This document shows, piece after piece, positions 14,030 to 19,180 of a stretch of 19,180 bases of DNA; position 1 is the first letter of the stretch, and each line of letters starts with the position of its first letter. The DNA is from JACZST01 sp964195155 (GTDB taxonomy: Bacteria > Actinomycetota > Acidimicrobiia > Spongiisociales > UBA5794): positions 1 through 19,180 of the forward strand of contig CAXMOP010000063.1 of the NCBI GenBank assembly GCA_964195155.1, written 5' to 3'. A program made the position numbers and the translations under genes. The notes beneath the pieces are model-generated. The model ran no database searches and was not told the origin of the DNA. It saw nothing but the letters and a program-made list of their open reading frames with translations.

Positions 14030-14898
14030 TGACGAGCGTTCGCACCGCAGTCTTTCCGGTCGGCGGCCTCGGGACCAGGTTCCTCCCGGCCACCAAGGCG
14101 GTGCCGAAGGAAATGCTTCCCGTCGTCGACAAGCCGCTGATCCAATATGCAGTCGAGGAGGCCCGCGACTCGGGGGTCGAGCACTTCGTCTTCGTCACTG
14201 CCCACGGCAAGAGCGCAGTAGAGAACCACTTCGACCGCGACTTCGAGCTCGAAACGGTGCTGCGCGAGCAGGGGAAAACCCACCTCGTGTCGAAATTGCT
14301 CATGGACGGGACGGTCCCGGGCAGGATCACCTACGTGCGCCAGATGGATCCGCTCGGTCTCGGCCACGCCGTGTGGTGCGCAAGGCACCTCATCGGCGAC
14401 GGTGCGTTCGCGGTACTGCTCGCCGACGAGCTGCTCTCGGGAGACCGGCCACCGCTCGCCGATCTCCTAGAGGTCCACGAGGAGACCGGCGGCAATGTGA
14501 TCTCGGTGATCGAGGTCGCCGGGGAGGACACTGGATCCTATGGGATCGTCGACCCGGGCCCGGTAGACGGGCGACGCGTCCAGGTGAAGGGCCTCGTCGA
14601 GAAACCGGAGCCCGCAGTCGCACCGTCGCGGTACGCAATCGCGGGCCGGTACGTCCTCGAACCGGGAATCATGGGTCTTCTCGGAGAGGGCAATATCGGC
14701 GCCGGAGGCGAGATACAACTCACCGACGCCATGGCTCGGCTCATCGGCGACAAGCCGTTCGACGCGGTCATCCACAACGGGGCCCGCTTCGACTGCGGGT
14801 CGAAGGTCGGCCTGCTCGAGGCGAACATCGCCTTCGCCCTGGAGCGCGACGACCTGGAGGGGGTTGAGGAAGCGGTGCGGCGGGCACTCAGGACCTGA
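14029..14898 (+). CDS. galU: UTP-glucose-1-phosphate uridylyltransferase
   Basis: The 289-aa protein has the length and motifs of GalU: 'AVFPVGGLGTRFLPATKAVPKEMLPVVDKPLIQYAVEEA', 'FVTAHGKSAVENHFD', 'VRQMDPLGLGHAVWCA', 'VLLADELL', 'GIVDPGPVDGRRVQVKGLVEKPEP', 'IAGRYVLEPGI', 'GEIQLTDAMARL' and 'RFDCGSKVGLLEANIAFAL'. It makes UDP-glucose from UTP and glucose-1-phosphate for cell-wall polysaccharides and glycogen. The ATG at 14029 shares bases with the bcp stop. A longer frame back to 13708 only overlaps bcp. Downstream lies a hairpin-rich repeat that may terminate transcription. Confidence 0.95.
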   Translation: MTSVRTAVFPVGGLGTRFLPATKAVPKEMLPVVDKPLIQYAVEEARDSGVEHFVFVTAHGKSAVENHFDRDFELETVLREQGKTHLVSKLLMDGTVPGRITYVRQMDPLGLGHAVWCARHLIGDGAFAVLLADELLSGDRPPLADLLEVHEETGGNVISVIEVAGEDTGSYGIVDPGPVDGRRVQVKGLVEKPEPAVAPSRYAIAGRYVLEPGIMGLLGEGNIGAGGEIQLTDAMARLIGDKPFDAVIHNGARFDCGSKVGLLEANIAFALERDDLEGVEEAVRRALRT

Positions 14899-15010
14899 GT
14901 CTTCGTTGCGTCGACAGACGCAACGCAGAGGGGGCACCGATCGGGAGCCCCCTCCGCTCGGCGGCTGCGCCGCCTCGCGCCTCCCCCGCAGCGCTCCCGC
15001 TTGCGGGGGA
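14899..15010. repeat. Hairpin-rich C/G-run intergenic repeat region, copy C
   Basis: Stems are CGTTGCGTC (14904-14912) with 14917-14925 around GACA; GGGGGC with GCCCCC around a CCGATCGG palindrome (about 14930-14952); GGCGGC (14960-14965) with GCCGCC (14969-14974); and CCCCCGCA (14983-14990) with TGCGGGGG (15002-15009). The order GTCTTCG, hairpin, GCAGAGGGGGCA, inner palindrome, CCCCCTCCGCTCG is shared with copy B at 10877, although the first stem has a different sequence. That conserved shape with changed bases suggests selected structure. Confidence 0.65.
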
Positions 15011-15060
15011 AGCAAAGCGTCCGAGACCTGCGACAATTCGGCGAGAAGAAGGAACGCACG

Positions 15061-16137
15061 ATGCCAACCATGAACGATCTCCACAACGCCGGTCAAAGCG
15101 TGTGGCTCGACTTCATCCGCCGTGACCTGCTCGAAGACGGAAGCCTGCAAAACCTCGTCGACGATGGGCTTCGAGGGATGACGAGCAACCCGACGATCTT
15201 CCAGAAAGCCATCGCCGACACCGACCTCTACGACGAGGCAATCGCCGGGGCGGACGGGGAAGCAAGCGCGGTGTTCGAGTCGCTTGCCATCGACGACATC
15301 CGCGCCGCCACCGACATCCTCCGCCCGGTCTACGACGCATCCAAGGGGGCGGACGGCTATGTGAGCCTGGAAGTTTCCCCGAACCTCGCCTACGACACCG
15401 ATGGCACGATCGCCGACGCCAAACGGCTCTGGGCCCTGGTCGACCGACCGAATCTGATGGTCAAAGTACCGGCCACGGACGAGGGGATTCCCGCCATCGA
15501 GGTGCTCACCGCCGCCGGGCTCAACATCAACGCCACGCTCATGTTCAGCCTCGCCGACTACGACGCAGTGGCGATGGCCTACGTCGACGGTGCCGAGCGA
15601 GCCGACGCTCCGGAGCGACTCGCCTCGGTGGCGTCCTTCTTTGTGAGCCGCGTCGACACCAAGGTCGACGCCGCGTTGGAGAAGGACGGGTCGCCCGAGG
15701 CCCTTGAGCTGCTCGGCACGGTGGCCATCGCCAACGCCAAGCTTGCCTACGACCGATACCGAGAGATCTTCGAGGGCGAGCCATTCGCCGTGGCCCGCGC
15801 TCGTGGCGCGGCGCCGCAGCGGCCGCTGTGGGCGTCGACGTCGACAAAGAACCCGGCCTACCCGGACCTGCTCTACATCGATGGGCTGGTGGGGCCAAAC
15901 ACGGTGAACACGATGCCGCCAACGACGCTCGACGCCTTCCAGGACCACGGCACGATCGAACGCAACGCCCTCACGACCGGAGTTCATGAGGCGATGCGCC
16001 GAATCGACACCCTCAGCCGCTTCGGCATCGACTTCGATGCTGTCACCGCCGAGCTGCAGACCGAAGGCGTCGAATCGTTTGCCAACTCCTTCAACGATCT
16101 GCTCGCTGCCATCGACATCGAGCTGGCCAAGTCGTGA
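15061..16137 (+). CDS. tal: Transaldolase
   Basis: The 358-aa protein matches the actinobacterial single-domain transaldolase. Motifs: 'GQSVWLDFIRRDLL', 'GLRGMTSNPTIFQKAI', 'GYVSLEVSPNLAYDTDGTI', 'NLMVKVPATDEGIPAIEVLTAAGLNINATLMFSL', 'VASFFVSRVDTKVD' and 'WASTSTKNPAYPDLLYIDGLVGPNTVNTMPP'. K135 in 'LMVKVPAT' is the Schiff-base lysine. It moves a dihydroxyacetone unit between sugar phosphates in the non-oxidative pentose phosphate pathway. GAAGGAA lies 6 nt before ATG 15061; a frame open back to 15001 falls in the repeat. It is 13 nt upstream of zwf, a usual actinobacterial pairing. Confidence 0.96.
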   Translation: MPTMNDLHNAGQSVWLDFIRRDLLEDGSLQNLVDDGLRGMTSNPTIFQKAIADTDLYDEAIAGADGEASAVFESLAIDDIRAATDILRPVYDASKGADGYVSLEVSPNLAYDTDGTIADAKRLWALVDRPNLMVKVPATDEGIPAIEVLTAAGLNINATLMFSLADYDAVAMAYVDGAERADAPERLASVASFFVSRVDTKVDAALEKDGSPEALELLGTVAIANAKLAYDRYREIFEGEPFAVARARGAAPQRPLWASTSTKNPAYPDLLYIDGLVGPNTVNTMPPTTLDAFQDHGTIERNALTTGVHEAMRRIDTLSRFGIDFDAVTAELQTEGVESFANSFNDLLAAIDIELAKS

Positions 16138-16150
16138 ACTCGCCCCGGAG

Positions 16151-17575
16151 ATGACCCGAACCGTCGACCCACATCTGTTCGTGATCTTCGGGGGGGCGGG
16201 CGACCTCGCAAAGCGCAAGCTCATCCCCGCCATCTACGAGCTCCTCGTCGAAAAGGAACTCACGGAAGACGTCGACATTCTCGGAGTGGGGCGACGGGAA
16301 CTGACAGACGCCGAGTACCGCGACCTTGTCCAGGGTTCGCTCATCGAAGCCGGGATCTCGGGCGACCAAGCCATGGCGTGGTGCGGCGGCCGCCTCCACT
16401 ATCAAAGCGTCGGCAACGACGACGGGTACGCCAGGCTCGCCGATCGAGTCAAGGAGCTCGATCAACTCCACGATCTCGAAGGCAACCGCATCTTCTACCT
16501 GGCCCTCTCCCCCACGGCGGCGGCCCAAGCCATACCGGAGATCGGCACGTCGGGCCTCGTCACCGACACCTCCAAGATCGTCGTGGAGAAGCCGTTCGGC
16601 TCCGATCTCGAATCGGCGCAGCGGCTCAACGAAGTAGTCCACCGTTGGTTCGATGAAGCGTACATCTACCGCATTGATCACTACCTGGCCAAGGAGACGG
16701 TCCGGAACCTGCTCGTATTTCGCTTCGCCAATGCGCTGTTCGAGCGAACCTGGAATCGCGATCACATCGAATCGGTCGAGATCACCGTCGCCGAGGATCA
16801 CGGCGTCGAAGGGCGTGAGGCGTATTACGACGGAGCAGGCGCGGTCAGGGACATGGTGCAGAACCACCTCACCCAGCTGCTCACGCTGGTGGCAATGGAG
16901 CCGCCCGCAGACATGGACCCGGATTCGATCCGCTCCGAGAAGGTGAAGGTCTTGACATCCATGGCTCCGATCGAGCCCAGCGACATCGTGTATGGGCAGT
17001 ACACCGGATCGGGCGATGTTGCCGGATACCGCGACCTCGACGGCGTTCCGCCAGACTCGACGACGCCGACCTATGTCGCCATGCGCATCGCGATCGAGAA
17101 TTGGCGCTGGCAGAGCGTGCCGTTCTACCTCCGCACCGGCAAGCGCCTACCGACCCGCACCACGCGCATCTTCGTCCGATACCGGCGGCCGCCGGTGTGC
17201 GTGTTTCATGAGGACTGCCCCGGGCACCGCAACCTCTTGTTGATGACCCTGCAGCCGGACGAAGGTTTTGACCTGTACTTCGACGTCAAGGCCCCGGGTG
17301 ACGAGGTCGAAATCCAGCGCATCCCGCTATCGGTCCGGTACGAGGATCACCTCGGCGCGCTGAGCAGTGACTACTCCACGCTGCTCCACGACCTGATGGA
17401 GGGCGACCAGACCCTTTTCGTCAGGGCGGACGAGGTCGAGGCTTCATGGCGGGAATACGGCGAGTTGCTGGATCCGACTGGCGTCGATCTGTACGAGGCA
17501 GGAACCTGGGGACCGCAACGCGGCATCGACCTCCCGGCAGTGGACGGAGCCCGATGGAGCGAAGAAGAAGTGTGA
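16151..17575 (+). CDS. zwf: Glucose-6-phosphate dehydrogenase
   Basis: The 474-aa protein has the NADP-binding 'IFGGAGDLAKRKLIPAIYELL', the substrate-binding 'YRIDHYLAKETVRNLLVFRFAN' (H177, K181) and catalytic H239 in 'MVQNHLTQLL'. The C-terminal domain includes 'YVAMRIAIENWRWQSVPFYLRTGKRLP' and 'YSTLLHDLMEGDQTLFVR'. It oxidises glucose-6-phosphate to 6-phosphogluconolactone, producing NADPH. ATG 16151 fits the family start ('DPHLFVIFGG'); GGAG abuts the ATG, closer than usual, so translation may depend on tal. The frame open upstream to 15986 overlaps tal and is not used. The common downstream partners opcA and pgl are not seen; the DUF2461 fragment follows. Confidence 0.96.
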   Translation: MTRTVDPHLFVIFGGAGDLAKRKLIPAIYELLVEKELTEDVDILGVGRRELTDAEYRDLVQGSLIEAGISGDQAMAWCGGRLHYQSVGNDDGYARLADRVKELDQLHDLEGNRIFYLALSPTAAAQAIPEIGTSGLVTDTSKIVVEKPFGSDLESAQRLNEVVHRWFDEAYIYRIDHYLAKETVRNLLVFRFANALFERTWNRDHIESVEITVAEDHGVEGREAYYDGAGAVRDMVQNHLTQLLTLVAMEPPADMDPDSIRSEKVKVLTSMAPIEPSDIVYGQYTGSGDVAGYRDLDGVPPDSTTPTYVAMRIAIENWRWQSVPFYLRTGKRLPTRTTRIFVRYRRPPVCVFHEDCPGHRNLLLMTLQPDEGFDLYFDVKAPGDEVEIQRIPLSVRYEDHLGALSSDYSTLLHDLMEGDQTLFVRADEVEASWREYGELLDPTGVDLYEAGTWGPQRGIDLPAVDGARWSEEEV

Positions 17576-17651
17576 GTCGCAGGTCGCAGGTCGGCGTCGG
17601 GGCGCTGACACCAGGTCGGTAGGCTCGCGTCTCGACCAAAGGGAGGGGCCC

Positions 17652-18029
17652 ATGGGCAAGCAGTACTTCACTCCGGAGGTATTCGCGTTTCTCTCCGAAC
17701 TGGCGAACAACAACGAAAAGGCCTGGTGGGAGGACAACAAGCAGCGGTACATCGAGGTCATCAAGGAACCCGCCAAGGAGTTCATCGCCGACTTCGAGCC
17801 GAGGCTCCACAAACTGTCACCCCACTTCGTCGCCGACACCCGCACCAACGGCGGCTCGTTGATGCGACCGTATCGGGACACGCGCTTCGCCAAGGAGAGA
17901 ACCGGCTCGATTACAAGGGTCCGCCCTAGCCGCAGAATCAAGCTGAACGCTGACTGGCACGGCAACGCCGCGCCCGCGCTCGACGGCATCGACCGGCCAG
18001 CGGCCCGAACCGAGGCCAACAGCCGCTAG
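17652..18029 (+). pseudogene. Truncated DUF2461 (TIGR02453-like) gene, 3' part replaced
   Basis: GGGAGGGGCCC precedes ATG 17652. Residues 1-84 match the N-terminal part of DUF2461: 'YFTPEVFAFLSELANNNEKAWWEDNKQRYIEVIKEPAKEFI', then 'LMRPYRDTRFAKERT'. Family members (about 220 aa) normally continue with a 'PYKTH/N' motif and a long beta-rich region. Here similarity stops at G85 (about nt 17904), and a foreign 41-residue tail rich in Arg and Ala follows to TAG 18027-18029. I infer disruption by insertion or recombination at about 17900-17906. Another possibility is a frame change, but I found no matching continuation in the other two frames. A function for the family is not established. It sits 76 nt after zwf. 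Confidence 0.7.
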
Positions 18030-18256
18030 CCAGCCATCGGCCCGCTGGCCGAACGTCACCGTTGCATTCGACCCGAACCTCTCACGGCGAACCCGGCGTA
18101 CTAGGTCTTCAGCGCCGTACCGCTCGACCGCTAACACGCCACAAGCCGAGAACCGGGCCGCGGTTGCGATAGCGCTCGACTGGGACGGCTCGGCCACAAT
18201 CATCGAGACCCCCGAGGTAGTCGAGACGGCCACCGGCTGAGGACCGAAGACCCGAG
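18030..18256 (+). other. Gap without a supported gene; startless open frame
   Basis: From 17947 to the TGA at 18238-18240 one plus-strand frame is open for 97 codons but has no ATG, GTG or TTG. Its last part reads like protein ('AENRAAVAIALDWDGSATIIETPEVVETATG'). It may be the 3' remnant of a broken gene at an element boundary, or chance in GC-rich DNA. I could not recognise it. A minus-strand frame (18233 to 17817) across the same DNA shows no recognisable motifs. Confidence 0.3.
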
Positions 18257-18290
18257 GCGGAAGGCTCCCGAGCGGCGGGAGTCTTTCCGC
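18257..18290. terminator. Strong hairpin, possible terminator
   Basis: GCGGAAGGCTCCCG (18257-18270) pairs with CGGGAGTCTTTCCGC (18276-18290) around AGCGG, with one bulge and a G-T pair. It resembles the short GC hairpins that separate phage transcription units. It lies between the startless remnant and the first supported gene of the putative element. Confidence 0.55.
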
Positions 18291-18329
18291 GTGCCCAAAA
18301 GAAATCCGGCCGGAATTGAAGCAACGGCG

Positions 18330-18400
18330 TTCGCGGAGCTAGTAATGGGTAGCGACCCCGACAAGCAACAAAGCTCGCGGGGTAGAAATGGGTCGAGACC
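18330..18400. repeat. Two imperfect 27-28-bp direct repeats upstream of element genes
   Basis: Copies at 18330-18357 and 18374-18400 share TCGCGG.G, TAG.AATGGGT and GACC. Both hold a TAGNAAT segment that could act as a -10. The spacing between copies is 16 nt. Their position just before the first coupled gene suggests tandem operators or promoters; this is inference. Confidence 0.5.
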
Positions 18401-18419
18401 AACCACGGAGGCCGAACCG

Positions 18420-18575
18420 ATGACCGAGGACCGAGTAACAAAGTGGCGGCGGCTGAATCCCGAACGCTACCGCGAGCAAAACAACCGCCACCTCGCGACT
18501 CACCGGGCGAAGCTCAAGCGCCGACACGACGACATTACGGCTATGGCCGACGACTCAGGAGACGACCAGAGATGA
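18420..18575 (+). CDS. Small basic hypothetical protein (51 aa)
   Basis: The ATG at 18420 has GGAGG 8 nt upstream. The protein is rich in Arg and Lys: 'VTKWRRLNPERYREQNNRHLATHRAKLKRR', followed by an acidic tail. The 'NPERYREQNNRH..THR' pattern is common in small phage or element proteins and near HNH nucleases, but no HNH motif is present. A GTG at 18291 in the same frame would give 94 aa; it lies directly after the hairpin and has no Shine-Dalgarno, so I prefer 18420. The stop overlaps the next start as ATGA, showing coupling. Function unknown. Confidence 0.6.
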   Translation: MTEDRVTKWRRLNPERYREQNNRHLATHRAKLKRRHDDITAMADDSGDDQR

Positions 18576-19180
18576 CCACCGCGAAGGAATGGCAAGAGGC
18601 CGACGACAAGAAGGGCAGGAGCATTCTGCACGAAGTCAACGCGACTGGCGTCAAGCTCCCGGCTCCCGTTGAGCGAGCGGGCAAGGTGCTGAGGCTCGCC
18701 GGGGCCGGTGCTACCGCCGCGCAGGCGGACCTACTCGCCAAGCGGGAAGACCTCGCGGCAGCGGTGCGAGCCGAACCCGGGCAACTGGCCGAGGCCATGT
18801 TCGCCGGTTACCTCGGCGGCGAGACCCTGGCCGACCAGACCTCCCCGGCTAGCGAAATCCCCGAACTTGAAAGAGTGGTGGCCGAGGCCGAGCGCATCGG
18901 GAAGGCCGCGGGCGTGGCCTTGCAAAACGGCTGGATCGAATACAGCCGCGAAGTAGGCCGCGGGAAGGTGCTCGCCAACCTCGGCGACCTCTGGGCCGAA
19001 ATCCAGACATGGACGCCGGACTCCAAAACGACGGCGTTCGAAGCGGACCGTAAGCGGGCCGAATCGACTCCCCAACTTGACGCCATCGCTCGACTGACCT
19101 ACACGCTCGCGAAGGCGGGCGGGACGAAGGGCGAACTAGACCGACTCAGGCGAGCGCTCGCGGCAAGGCCCGCGGTGCTC
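18572..19180 (+). CDS. Hypothetical helical protein, partial at window end
   Basis: At least 203 residues, running off the right edge. ATG 18572 overlaps the previous stop (ATGA), with AGGAG 10 nt upstream. The sequence is rich in Ala, Glu, Leu and Arg and is probably mostly helical, with no membrane segment and no motif I recognise. One region, 'RVVAEAERIGKAAGVALQNGWIEYSREVGRGKVLANLGDLW', is the least repetitive part and best suited for a search. The tight coupling, small upstream partner and broken gene at the left suggest a phage or integrative element protein. I cannot assign a role. Confidence 0.65.
   Translation, partial: MTTAKEWQEADDKKGRSILHEVNATGVKLPAPVERAGKVLRLAGAGATAAQADLLAKREDLAAAVRAEPGQLAEAMFAGYLGGETLADQTSPASEIPELERVVAEAERIGKAAGVALQNGWIEYSREVGRGKVLANLGDLWAEIQTWTPDSKTTAFEADRKRAESTPQLDAIARLTYTLAKAGGTKGELDRLRRALAARPAVL

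Noticed and set aside
14467..16233. Long minus-strand open frame of 588 codons opposite galU, tal and zwf
   Set aside because: It is the antisense of three clear conserved genes and a hairpin repeat; long antisense frames are common in high-GC DNA and no motif was seen.
17583..17605. Short GTCGCAG direct repeat after zwf
   Set aside because: Only two and a half short units; too little to call a functional repeat.
17817..18233. Minus-strand 138-codon frame
   Set aside because: It covers the junction of the truncated DUF2461 gene and the remnant region, shows no recognisable motif and has no clear ribosome-binding site.
18291..18419. GTG-initiated extension of the 51-aa protein
   Set aside because: No Shine-Dalgarno, starts at the foot of a hairpin, and contains the direct repeats; ATG 18420 has GGAGG.

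Overview
The window is high-GC bacterial chromosome. GTG and TTG starts are used, genes are tightly packed, and several families are typical of Actinomycetota: a septum-formation-domain protein, a DUF5317 membrane protein, a CxxC-less Mrp ATPase and a SufR-like regulator. My best guess is an uncultured actinomycete of the Acidimicrobiia type. That is inferred from protein character, not from any marker gene.

Layout. 1-2278: an Fe-S carrier ATPase (Mrp, cut by the left edge) is divergent from a SufR-like regulator with a nested inverted repeat between them. A eukaryote-like Fcy1-type cytosine deaminase follows on the minus strand. 2310-2861: an AhpD-like protein whose reading frame is interrupted only by a TGA exactly at the second Cys of its CxxC redox motif. 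A perfect GC stem with a GGUCU loop starts 12 nt after that TGA, so I read the gene as a selenoprotein. This is the most interesting item here. 3083-5752: aconitase AcnA. 5753-6057: a repeat-rich regulatory gap with two tandem arrays. 6058-6540: septum-formation family protein. 6636-7827: a divergent pair, a sulfite-oxidase-like molybdopterin oxidoreductase and a TlpA-type thioredoxin. 7882-10876: an enoyl-CoA hydratase/isomerase family protein on the minus strand, then a DUF5317 membrane protein and a gamma-glutamyltransferase on the plus strand. 11072-14898: secreted lysozyme-like protein, membrane-anchored HhH protein, RlmN, Bcp-type peroxiredoxin and GalU, all on the plus strand. 15061-17575: transaldolase and glucose-6-phosphate dehydrogenase, a pentose phosphate pair. 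17652-19180: a DUF2461 gene that loses family similarity after about residue 84, followed by unrecognised, compact, translationally coupled genes that look like the edge of an integrated element.

Themes. Iron-sulfur metabolism (Mrp, SufR-like regulator, aconitase) and thiol/selenol redox chemistry (AhpD-like selenoprotein, TlpA, Bcp) recur. Central carbon flow is represented by acnA, tal, zwf and galU. At least three intergenic gaps (2862-3082, 10877-11000, 14899-15010) carry a shared type of hairpin-rich, C/G-run repeat. No rRNA, tRNA, CRISPR array or transposase was seen.
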